From the NCBI GenBank assembly GCA_020635535.1, contig JACJZP010000012.1, positions 23,004-87,003 on the forward strand: a stretch of 64,000 nt of DNA. The letters are read 5' to 3'. The position numbers were made by a program, and so were the translations under genes. The stretch is from Flavobacteriales bacterium (GTDB taxonomy: Bacteria; Bacteroidota; Bacteroidia; UBA10329). The notes under the pieces are model-generated. The model worked only from the letters and a program-made list of their open reading frames with translations. It was not told where the DNA came from and made no database searches. Each line of letters starts with the position of its first letter. Within the stretch, counting starts at the first letter, position 1. Positions 8,212-15,978 of this stretch are shown piece by piece.

Positions 8212-9735
8212 ATGAGAATCAGACTTACTGTAATGTTCATGTGGGCATCCTTAATTGTAACTGCCCAGAACAACAACGTTGGAATTGGAACCAATACTCC
8301 CAATGCCAGTGCCATTTTGGATGTGGAGTCAACGCAAAAAGGAATGTTGATTCCGCGATTGAACACCCTTCAACGCTTGGCAGTAAACAGTCCGGCCCAG
8401 GGGCTATTGGTTTACGACACCGATTTCGAATGTTTTTTCTATTTCAACGGAACCAGCAATGCTTGGGAGAATCTATGTTCTGGTAGCGGTGGGGTAACAG
8501 GCCCAACCGGACCACAGGGACTGCAGGGTGTTCCGGGCCCTCCAGGGCAGAATGGTGCTGTTGGCCCAACAGGTCCACAAGGAGCTCAAGGCCTGGCAGG
8601 TGCAGACGGAGCAAATGGTGCAACGGGTCCTACCGGTCCAACTGGTCCTCAGGGCCCAACAGGTCCGGGAGGCACAGGTTCTGTCGGCCCAACCGGTCCT
8701 ACAGGTCCGATCGGAGCAACAGGATTAGCGGGAGCCACAGGAGCGCAAGGTCCTACAGGAGCCACAGGTCCGATTGGCCCAACTGGTTCGCAAGGTCTGC
8801 AGGGAGTTCAGGGTCCAACTGGCGCTACGGGTGCAGATGGAGCTTTGAATGCATGGTCTTTAACCGGAAATGCTGGAACAACTCCACCAGTTAACTTCAT
8901 CGGGACTACGGACAACTCTCCGTGGACTATCAGAACTAACAATGCAGAAAGAATGCGAATTACGGAGGTTGGCAATATTCGCATCGGGTCTACAGGATTC
9001 GGTAACCAATGTGGAGGAACAACTTTTTCCGAAAATGCGCAGATCAAATTTTCGGTGGTAGGTGGCTACACATCTATCGGTAATTTGAATTCAGACCCCA
9101 ATGTTGGTGGACTTCCACCTGTTACTACATGGACAGGTGGAGTCGGTTCGTTGATTGTTGGAATGAATAGGTCTGGAGGTACTAGCAATGTTGACTTTTG
9201 GAACAGTTCGGATCCAAATAATGGAATTGCGGCAACTTCGGTTTCTTACAGGGCATTTCAATTCAGGAATTTCCAGAACAACGGAGGCACCTGTGAGGAA
9301 AACCTACTTGCCACACTTTCAGGCCAGGGAGATTTAACGCTCAATCAATTCAACGGAAATGGAGGGGAATTCAGCGGTTGGGCTTTCAACAATATTTCAG
9401 ATTCTCGAGCCAAGACAAATGTGCGTCCAATGGAAAGCGCCATTGACAAGGTGATGATGCTTAAACCAATACGTTACAACTATAGGAAAATTGATTACGA
9501 TCCAGGCTCGCTGCTCAACTTCTCATCAACTGCCAGTCAGGATGCGGAACTTGGTTTTTTGGCGCAGGAGGTTTTTGAGATCTATCCGGAAGTAGTTCGT
9601 AGACCTAAAGATGAATCGGTAGAGCTTTGGGCCATCGACTACAGTAAGCTAACGCCTATCCTTGTCAAGGCCATTCAGGAGCTCCAAAAGGAGGTGGAAC
9701 TGCTTAAGGAACAGAATAAACAGCTGCACAAATAG
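8212..9735 (+). CDS. collagen-like fibre protein 4 with C-terminal S74 chaperone domain
   Basis: 507 residues. A signal peptide (to about VTAQN) is followed by the shared module (GIGTNTPNASAILDVESTQKGMLIPRL, GLLVYDTDFECFFYF), then Gly-X-Y triplets at about 94-211. A middle domain carries TTDNSPWTIRTNNAERMRITEVGN. From about residue 398 there is an intramolecular chaperone of endosialidase/peptidase S74 type: SDSRAKTNVRPMESAIDKVMMLKPIRYNY, LGFLAQEVFEIYPEVV, and a closing coiled coil AIQELQKEVELLKEQNKQ. In tail fibres this domain trimerises the protein and may cut itself off before the Ser of SDSR. Last gene of the operon; a hairpin with a T-run follows at 9758-9790. Confidence 0.88.
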   Translation: MRIRLTVMFMWASLIVTAQNNNVGIGTNTPNASAILDVESTQKGMLIPRLNTLQRLAVNSPAQGLLVYDTDFECFFYFNGTSNAWENLCSGSGGVTGPTGPQGLQGVPGPPGQNGAVGPTGPQGAQGLAGADGANGATGPTGPTGPQGPTGPGGTGSVGPTGPTGPIGATGLAGATGAQGPTGATGPIGPTGSQGLQGVQGPTGATGADGALNAWSLTGNAGTTPPVNFIGTTDNSPWTIRTNNAERMRITEVGNIRIGSTGFGNQCGGTTFSENAQIKFSVVGGYTSIGNLNSDPNVGGLPPVTTWTGGVGSLIVGMNRSGGTSNVDFWNSSDPNNGIAATSVSYRAFQFRNFQNNGGTCEENLLATLSGQGDLTLNQFNGNGGEFSGWAFNNISDSRAKTNVRPMESAIDKVMMLKPIRYNYRKIDYDPGSLLNFSSTASQDAELGFLAQEVFEIYPEVVRRPKDESVELWAIDYSKLTPILVKAIQELQKEVELLKEQNKQLHK

Positions 9736-9757
9736 CTTTCTGTAACAGTTGAGAGAA

Positions 9758-9790
9758 TGCCCAGGTCTGAACGAGGTCTGGGCATTTTCT
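9758..9790 (+). terminator. intrinsic terminator of the collagen operon
   Basis: A 7-bp inverted repeat TGCCCAG (9758-9764) / CTGGGCA (9778-9784) is followed by TTTTCT. It lies 22 bases after the stop of the last fibre gene and before the acs start at 9820, ending the 8.3-kb operon. Confidence 0.7.
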
Positions 9791-9819
9791 ATATTTGGTA
9801 TCCGCGCAAAAGCAAGGAT

Positions 9820-11718
9820 ATGATTCAGAAGATAAATTCGCTCGAAGAGTACCACCAACAATACAAACGAAGTGTAGAGGATCCCGAAGGTTTCTGGAAC
9901 GAGAAAGCCGAAACTTTCAGGTGGAAAAGGAAGTGGAACCGAACGCTTGACTGGGAATTTGAAACGCCTTCGGTTAAATGGTTTCTGGGTGGAAAATTGA
10001 ACATCACGGAAAACTGCCTCGACCGTCATTTGGAAACCCGAGGTGACCAAGTGGCCATTCTCTGGGAACCGAACGAACCCAACGACCCGACCATCAAACT
10101 TACCTACAAGCAACTGCATGCAGAAGTCTGCAAGTTTGCCAACGTGCTCAAAGCGAATGGTGCTAAAAAAGGAGACAGGATCTGTCTTTACATGCCAATG
10201 GTTCCTGAATTGGCAATTGCAACTCTTGCCTGCGCGAGAATTGGAGCTATTCACTCGGTGGTTTTTGCTGGCTTCTCGGCCAAGGCATTGGCCGATAGAA
10301 TACAAGATGCCACATGCAATATTGTGGTAACAGCAGATGGCGGTTTCCGAGGAGCAAAATCAATAGGTCTAAAATCCATTGTTGATGATGCGCTGGAAAG
10401 CTGCCCGAGCATCGAAAAATGCATCGTTTTCGAAAGGACCAAAGAAGCTGTGACCATGGTCGATGGCCGCGATGTCTGGTGGCATGAGGCCATGGCCCAA
10501 GCAAGTGCCGATTGTCCTGCCGAAGAAATGGATAGCGAAGACATGCTTTTCATCCTGTACACTTCGGGTTCAACCGGCAAACCGAAAGGTGTGGTTCACA
10601 CATGCGGTGGCTACATGGTTTACGCGGAGTACAGTTTCCGAAACGTATTTCAGTATGAGGAGGGCGACATTTATTGGTGTACTGCAGATATCGGTTGGGT
10701 AACAGGACATTCATATATCGTTTATGGACCGCTATTGGCTGGTGCAACAACTGTGATGTTTGAAGGTGTTCCAACCTATCCGGATGCGGGTCGATTCTGG
10801 GCTGTTTGCGATAAGCATCAGGTCAATCAGTTTTATACTGCACCTACGGCAATCCGTGCTCTTGAAGCCGCTGGTTTGGATTATGTGAAGCCGTACAAAC
10901 TCGATAGTTTGAAGGTTCTCGGGTCTGTTGGGGAGCCCATCAATGAGGAGGCTTGGGAATGGTATCACAAGAATATCGGTAAGGAAAAATGCCCCATTGT
11001 AGATACATGGTGGCAGACAGAAACAGGTGGTATTCTCATTTCGCCATTGGCCAATATCACGCCAACCAAGCCGAGTTTTGCTACACTACCATTACCAGGT
11101 GTTCAGCCTTGTTTGGTGGATAATGATGGCAACGAAATTGAAGGAAATGATGTGCAGGGCAATCTTTGCATGAAGTTCCCATGGCCAAGTATGCTGCGAA
11201 CCACGTACGGAGACCACGAACGATGCAGAACCGTTTATTTCTCCACCTACAAAGGCAAGTATTTTACGGGAGACGGCTGTAGGAGAGACAAGGATGGTTA
11301 TTACCGTATTACGGGTCGAGTTGATGATGTGATCAACGTTTCCGGCCACCGATTTGGAACGGCTGAAATTGAAGACGCCATTGATGAACACGAAAACGTT
11401 GTGGAAACGGCTGTTGTGGGCTACCCACACGATATTAAGGGACAGGGAATTCATGCTTATGTTACCTGTTATCATGAGCCAGGCGATCTGGAAACATTCA
11501 AGAAGGAGATCAATGCGGTTGTAGTTGACATGATCGGACCAATAGCCAAGCCCGATAGAATTCAAGTGGTTTCAGGATTGCCGAAAACCCGTTCGGGAAA
11601 GATCATGCGGAGAATTCTGAGAAAAGTTGCGGAAGGAGATGTCTCCAATCTTGGAGATACATCAACCTTACTTGACCCGAGTGTTGTAGAAGAAATCAAA
11701 AAAGGTGCAGGTTTGTAG
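9820..11718 (+). CDS. acs: acetyl-CoA synthetase (acetate-CoA ligase)
   Basis: 632 residues from the ATG at 9820 (MIQKINSLEEYHQQYKRS), the usual family start and length; the upstream in-frame ATG lies on the terminator. It makes acetyl-CoA from acetate, ATP and CoA in the cytoplasm through acetyl-AMP. Motifs: N-terminal ACAS module (GFWNEKAETFRWKRKWN), P-loop YTSGSTGKPKGVVHT, WWQTETGG, GDGCRRDKDGYYRITGRVDDVINVSGHR, and PKTRSGKIMRR, whose Lys is the regulatory acetylation site in Acs enzymes. It lies between the operon terminator and a small GxxExxY gene whose upstream repeat overlaps the acs stop codon. Confidence 0.96.
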   Translation: MIQKINSLEEYHQQYKRSVEDPEGFWNEKAETFRWKRKWNRTLDWEFETPSVKWFLGGKLNITENCLDRHLETRGDQVAILWEPNEPNDPTIKLTYKQLHAEVCKFANVLKANGAKKGDRICLYMPMVPELAIATLACARIGAIHSVVFAGFSAKALADRIQDATCNIVVTADGGFRGAKSIGLKSIVDDALESCPSIEKCIVFERTKEAVTMVDGRDVWWHEAMAQASADCPAEEMDSEDMLFILYTSGSTGKPKGVVHTCGGYMVYAEYSFRNVFQYEEGDIYWCTADIGWVTGHSYIVYGPLLAGATTVMFEGVPTYPDAGRFWAVCDKHQVNQFYTAPTAIRALEAAGLDYVKPYKLDSLKVLGSVGEPINEEAWEWYHKNIGKEKCPIVDTWWQTETGGILISPLANITPTKPSFATLPLPGVQPCLVDNDGNEIEGNDVQGNLCMKFPWPSMLRTTYGDHERCRTVYFSTYKGKYFTGDGCRRDKDGYYRITGRVDDVINVSGHRFGTAEIEDAIDEHENVVETAVVGYPHDIKGQGIHAYVTCYHEPGDLETFKKEINAVVVDMIGPIAKPDRIQVVSGLPKTRSGKIMRRILRKVAEGDVSNLGDTSTLLDPSVVEEIKKGAGL

Positions 11719-11760
11719 AACGCGGATGGCGCGGACCTTGCCGACAATCACGGATTGAAA
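11718..11760. repeat. left inverted repeat flanking the GxxExxY gene
   Basis: GAACGCGGAT (11718-11727) begins on the last base of the acs stop codon, followed by GCGGA and CGGATT (11751-11756). These elements recur in reverse order and orientation at 12147-12186, after the GxxExxY gene. Confidence 0.6.
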
Positions 11761-12144
11761 ATGTCCAATCTCCTTCATTCAGAGATTACAGGAACAATAC
11801 TTGAATGCTTTTATAAAGTGTACAATACACTAGGCTATGGTTTTTTGGAGAAAGTTTATGAACGTGCTTTAATGATTGAGCTGAGTGAGGCTGGATTGCA
11901 GTGCGTTTCTCAATATCCAATTAAAGTGCTTTATGAGGGAGATGAAGTAGGTGAATATTATGCAGACATTATTGTTGAAGACCTTGTGATAATTGAATTG
12001 AAGGCAGCCGAAGGTCTTCGCGAAGAACACGAATATCAGCTCATCAATTACTTAAAAGCAACAGACATTGAAGTCGGGTTACTGCTTAACTTCGGCACGA
12101 AACCTCAGTACAAACGAAAGATATTCTCGAATAATCGGAACTAA
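11761..12144 (+). CDS. GxxExxY protein (PD-(D/E)XK-like nuclease fold)
   Basis: 127 residues from the ATG at 11761; an in-frame TTG two codons earlier is less likely. The naming motif is visible in LGYGFLEKVYERAL (G-x-x-E-x-x-Y), followed by VLYEGDEVGEYYADIIVEDLVIIELKA. The D...ELKA arrangement resembles the core of PD-(D/E)XK nucleases, and the end has GLLLNFG and YKRKIF. The biochemical role of this widespread family is not established. The gene sits between acs and polA, flanked by inverted GCGGAT-type repeats, which suggests it entered as a small unit rather than belonging to either neighbour's operon. Confidence 0.85.
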   Translation: MSNLLHSEITGTILECFYKVYNTLGYGFLEKVYERALMIELSEAGLQCVSQYPIKVLYEGDEVGEYYADIIVEDLVIIELKAAEGLREEHEYQLINYLKATDIEVGLLLNFGTKPQYKRKIFSNNRN

Positions 12145-12146
12145 AA

Positions 12147-12186
12147 AATCCGCGAAGACCCGCTTGATCAGCGTTATCCGCGTTCC
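12147..12186. repeat. right inverted repeat flanking the GxxExxY gene
   Basis: AATCCGCG (12147-12154) and ATCCGCGTTC (12176-12185) are the inverted counterparts of CGGATT and GAACGCGGAT at 11718-11756. The repeat ends nine bases before the polA ATG, so it makes up nearly all of the polA leader. Confidence 0.6.
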
Positions 12187-12194
12187 AATAAAAA

Positions 12195-15053
12195 ATGACA
12201 AAACAAGACCCATCCGAAGACAAACGCCTATTTCTTCTTGATGCTTTTGCACTGATCTACCGTGCTTATTTTGCATTCGCAGGCAACCGTGTCGACCGTC
12301 ACGGAAATAGGTCGAGTGGATACACCATGGTCAATTCCAAGGGTGTCAACACCTCTGCCGTTTTCGGTTTCACCAATACACTGCTCGAACTCCTCGAAAA
12401 AGAAAAACCCACGCACATTGCTGTGGTTTTCGATATGCCTGGCGGTACGCATCGCGAAGTTGAGTTTACCGAATACAAGGCCAATCGTGAGGCCATGCCT
12501 GATGATCTTGCGGCATCTATTCCCATGATACAGGAATTGATTCGTGGCTTCAGAATTCCAGTACTCGGAATGGAAGGATACGAAGCCGATGATGTGATCG
12601 GAACACTTGCCAAGAAAGCAGAGAAGCACGGTTACACCACCTACATGGTGACTCCCGATAAGGACTACGGACAATTGGTATCTGACAAGATATACATGTA
12701 CAAACCCGCGCGGATGGGTAACGATATCGAGGTGCTGGGCCCGAAGGAAATATGCGAGAAGTATGGCATTGACCGACCAGAACAATTGATTGATATTCTG
12801 GGCATGTGGGGAGATGCGGTAGATAACATTCCAGGAATACCCGGAGTTGGAGAGAAAACGGCCACCAAGTTCGTTCAGGAATACGGTTCTATTGAAGGAT
12901 TGTACGAGCATACGGATGAGCTGAAGGGCAAGATGAAAGAGAATGTGGAAGCCAATAAGGAAAAGGCCTTCATGTCTAAAATGTTGGCCACCATCATTAC
13001 CGATGTTCCCATTGATCTGGATGAGGACGACATCGTTATGGAAGAGCCTGACAAGGAGAAATTGGCAGAGCTTTTTGCTGAACTCGAGTTCAGAACCATC
13101 GCCAAGAAGGTATTGGGTCAGGAAGTAGCCATTACACAGGCCGCAAAGCCAGCAACAGCCGCTACCGCTGCCAGTGGCCAGTTCGATCTTTTTTCTTCGT
13201 CTGGCGCAACGGTTGAAACCGGTACTGATTCAGGTTATGGAACGCTTTCAAACACGGAGCACGATTATCAATTGGTTGAGACAGCAGAACAGCGTAAAAA
13301 GCTCATTTCAGACCTGACCAAAGTCGACAGATTCTGTTTCGATACCGAAACCACAGGTTTGGATCCATTGACGGCCGACTTGTTGGGCATTGCGTTTTCT
13401 TGGCAAACAGGAAAGGCATTCTATGTGGCCATTCCTAACGGAATGGATGCCGCAGTAAGTATTTGTGCTGAGTTCCAGCCTCTATTTGCAGATTCCAGTA
13501 AGACCATTGTGGCACAGAACCTCAAATACGACCTCTGCGTGATGCTTCGGTATGGAGTGACCATAGCCGCAAAGACATTCGACACCATGATTGCGCACTA
13601 CCTCATTAATCCAGATATGCGGCATGGTATGGATCTGCTGGCAGAGACGTATCTGGGTTATCAGCCGCAATCCATCTCAGAACTTATTGGTAAGCGTGGC
13701 AAAAATCAGGGGAACATGAAGGATGTTCCTCTTGCCAAGGTGACGGAATACGCGGGCGAGGATGCCGATATCACGTTCCAGTTGTACGAGAAATTTGAGC
13801 CGATGCTTGATGAAGTGGAGGCGCGCAAACTCTTCAATGAGGTGGAAATGCCGCTGGTTCCTGTTCTCGGTGCCATGGAAACGGAAGGAATCCGGTTGGA
13901 TGTTCCTGCGCTAAAGATCATGTCGGAGGAACTGAATGAAGACCTTATCCGATTGCAGACTGAGATAAAGCAACTGGCAGGGGTCGAATTCAATATTCAG
14001 TCTCCGAGGCAGTTGGGCGACATTCTTTTCGACCATTTGAAGATTGATGATAAGGCTAAGCGTACAGGCAAGACCAAGCAGTACAAGACCAGCGAGGATG
14101 TGCTTAGTAAGTTGGTGAACAAGCATCCAATTGTTCCTAAGATTCTGGATTACCGTTCGGTACAGAAACTGAAATCGACCTATGTGGATACGCTGCCTGA
14201 GTTGGTTAACCCCACAACGGGAAAAATTCACACCACCTACAATCAAGCCGTAGCAGCCACGGGTCGTTTGAGTTCAGATAAACCGAACCTGCAGAACATT
14301 CCCATCCGCACGGAGCGTGGTCGGGAGATCCGCAAAGCGTTTGTTCCTCGCAACGAGGACTTTGTGCTTATGGCGGCAGACTACTCGCAGGTAGAATTGC
14401 GCATCATTGCTGCTTTGAGCAAGGATGGCCCGATGATTCAGGCATTTAAGGATGGGCAAGACATCCATGCGGCCACTGCGGCCAAGGTATTTGGAGTTTC
14501 CATCGATAAGGTTGACCGCGACATGCGCAGCAAGGCCAAGGCCGTCAACTTCGGGTTGATGTACGGTCAGTCGGCTTTTGGGCTGGCAGATAATCTCGGA
14601 ATATCCAGAACAGAAGCAAGGGACATTATTGACGAGTATTTCAAGCAATTTCCAACCATTAGGGCCTACATGGATCAGAATATTCAGTTCGCTAAAGAAC
14701 ATGGCTATGTGGAAACCATTATGGGGCGAAGACGCTATTTGCGCGACATCAACTCAAACAATCAAACCGTACGTGGCTACGCAGAGCGCAACGCCATCAA
14801 TGCACCAATTCAGGGATCGGCAGCCGACATCATCAAAGTGGCCATGATCAATGTACACAAGGAGATGACCAGGCAGCAGATGCGCTCAAAGTTGTTGCTT
14901 CAAGTGCATGACGAACTGGTATTTGACGCGCACAAAGAGGAGTTGGACGTATTGAAGTCGCTGGTTAGCGAAAAGATGGTTGGAGCAGTAAACCTTGAAG
15001 TGCCAATGGTCGTAGACATCGGAATTGGCCAAAACTGGCTTGAAGCACATTGA
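12195..15053 (+). CDS. polA: DNA polymerase I
   Basis: 952 residues with all three domains. The 5'-3' exonuclease is at about 10-310 (FLLDAFALIYRAYFAF, GYEADDVIGTLA, TPDKDYGQLV, DNIPGIPGVGEKTA). The 3'-5' proofreading domain (about 360-560) has an intact FDTETTGLDP motif and YAGEDADIT. The polymerase domain carries motif A DYSQVELRI, motif B RSKAKAVNFGLMYG and motif C HDELVFD. It fills gaps and removes primers in replication and repair. The start MTKQDPSEDKRLFLLDAF is taken as written. The short leader is occupied by the GxxExxY-associated repeat, so the natural promoter may lie further upstream. Confidence 0.97.
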   Translation: MTKQDPSEDKRLFLLDAFALIYRAYFAFAGNRVDRHGNRSSGYTMVNSKGVNTSAVFGFTNTLLELLEKEKPTHIAVVFDMPGGTHREVEFTEYKANREAMPDDLAASIPMIQELIRGFRIPVLGMEGYEADDVIGTLAKKAEKHGYTTYMVTPDKDYGQLVSDKIYMYKPARMGNDIEVLGPKEICEKYGIDRPEQLIDILGMWGDAVDNIPGIPGVGEKTATKFVQEYGSIEGLYEHTDELKGKMKENVEANKEKAFMSKMLATIITDVPIDLDEDDIVMEEPDKEKLAELFAELEFRTIAKKVLGQEVAITQAAKPATAATAASGQFDLFSSSGATVETGTDSGYGTLSNTEHDYQLVETAEQRKKLISDLTKVDRFCFDTETTGLDPLTADLLGIAFSWQTGKAFYVAIPNGMDAAVSICAEFQPLFADSSKTIVAQNLKYDLCVMLRYGVTIAAKTFDTMIAHYLINPDMRHGMDLLAETYLGYQPQSISELIGKRGKNQGNMKDVPLAKVTEYAGEDADITFQLYEKFEPMLDEVEARKLFNEVEMPLVPVLGAMETEGIRLDVPALKIMSEELNEDLIRLQTEIKQLAGVEFNIQSPRQLGDILFDHLKIDDKAKRTGKTKQYKTSEDVLSKLVNKHPIVPKILDYRSVQKLKSTYVDTLPELVNPTTGKIHTTYNQAVAATGRLSSDKPNLQNIPIRTERGREIRKAFVPRNEDFVLMAADYSQVELRIIAALSKDGPMIQAFKDGQDIHAATAAKVFGVSIDKVDRDMRSKAKAVNFGLMYGQSAFGLADNLGISRTEARDIIDEYFKQFPTIRAYMDQNIQFAKEHGYVETIMGRRRYLRDINSNNQTVRGYAERNAINAPIQGSAADIIKVAMINVHKEMTRQQMRSKLLLQVHDELVFDAHKEELDVLKSLVSEKMVGAVNLEVPMVVDIGIGQNWLEAH

Positions 15054-15077
15054 TCACGCCAGATATTCTCTAAGTAT

Positions 15078-15085
15078 TACATTTG
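15078..15085 (+). promoter_or_regulatory. probable -7 promoter box (TACATTTG)
   Basis: TACATTTG fits the Bacteroidota TAnnTTTG consensus and lies 24 bases before the ATG at 15110. The nearest upstream TTG (15050-15052) is 25 bases away, longer than ideal, so the -33 part is weak. It supports a start downstream of 15085 for the lipoprotein gene. Confidence 0.45.
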
Positions 15086-15109
15086 ATCAGTCCATCAATA
15101 GAATCAGGA

Positions 15110-15970
15110 ATGAAAACATCGATGAAAAACACTATCGCACTTTTTGCTGTCTGTGGGTTGTTTGCAGCTTGTGGCTCCGAGCAGAAACCTGCTGCAGAGG
15201 AGACATCTCATGCAGAAGCCGCTGAGGTTAAAGAAATGACCGAGGAGGATCTGGCAGAAGCAGACCAGATGATCAAGCAGATGCCGTCTCCAATTGAAAT
15301 GGCCATTCTGGTAAAGCATGCTGGTGGAGAGTATAATTCATCCTTGCTAAACGATGTAAAACACATCGATGATTATGTTACCACTGGCAAGAAAACAGTG
15401 AACATGGGCGTGTATAGTGCGGATGTGGGCTATACATCACTTTACAAGCAAACGCAGGAGACGGTCTTCTACTTGAACAACGTTCGAAAACTTTCTGATG
15501 CTATCGGGTTGACCGATGCGTTCGATCAGGCAGTTTTTGACCGCGTAGAAGCGAACATTGAGAACCGAGATTCGCTGTTGCACATCCTTAGCGGTGCGTA
15601 TGATGTGGCCAATGAATACCTGAAGCAGAATAACCGCATGAACACTTCAGTGCTTATGATAGCAGGTGGGTGGATAGAGTCAATGTATCTGGCAGCCAAT
15701 TTGGGTGCGGATGGCGGAAGACCGGAAGACATCATTTCGCTCAGAATATTGGAGCAGGATGTGGTTCTGGACAAGATCCTTTCGGCAATGGAGTTGATCA
15801 AAGACGACCCGTTGGTTGATGAATTCAAAGCCAAATTGATTGAATTGGACAAGCACCTTATAGCTAAGGAGATAAGAGTTGGAGAAGGAGAGCAGGCTAC
15901 GGTCGATCAGGGGAAAATGAAGGAGGTTTTTGAAAAGATCGATGAGATCAGAGCTTGGGCAGTAGCTTAA
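15110..15970 (+). CDS. putative lipoprotein, unknown function
   Basis: 286 residues from the ATG at 15110; a second ATG at 15122 is equally usable, and both give the same signal. KNTIALFAVCGLFAACGSEQ carries a lipobox-like sequence with a Cys followed by Gly-Ser, so the mature protein is probably lipid-anchored. A short acidic linker (EETSHAEAAEVKEMTEEDLAEAD) follows, then a mainly helical body with no motif I recognise. The gene has its own likely -7 box just upstream and lies between polA and an SBBP-repeat protein. A hairpin with a T-run begins 32 bases after the stop, but inside the next gene's signal-peptide region. Confidence 0.7.
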   Translation: MKTSMKNTIALFAVCGLFAACGSEQKPAAEETSHAEAAEVKEMTEEDLAEADQMIKQMPSPIEMAILVKHAGGEYNSSLLNDVKHIDDYVTTGKKTVNMGVYSADVGYTSLYKQTQETVFYLNNVRKLSDAIGLTDAFDQAVFDRVEANIENRDSLLHILSGAYDVANEYLKQNNRMNTSVLMIAGGWIESMYLAANLGADGGRPEDIISLRILEQDVVLDKILSAMELIKDDPLVDEFKAKLIELDKHLIAKEIRVGEGEQATVDQGKMKEVFEKIDEIRAWAVA

Positions 15971-15978
15971 TTCGGTCT

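Noticed and set aside
1448..9735. Collagen and tail-fibre modules as evidence of a prophage
   Set aside because: No integrase, capsid, terminase, portal or lysis genes occur in the window, every fibre protein has a signal peptide, and the operon includes T9SS partners. Cell-surface fibres fit better.
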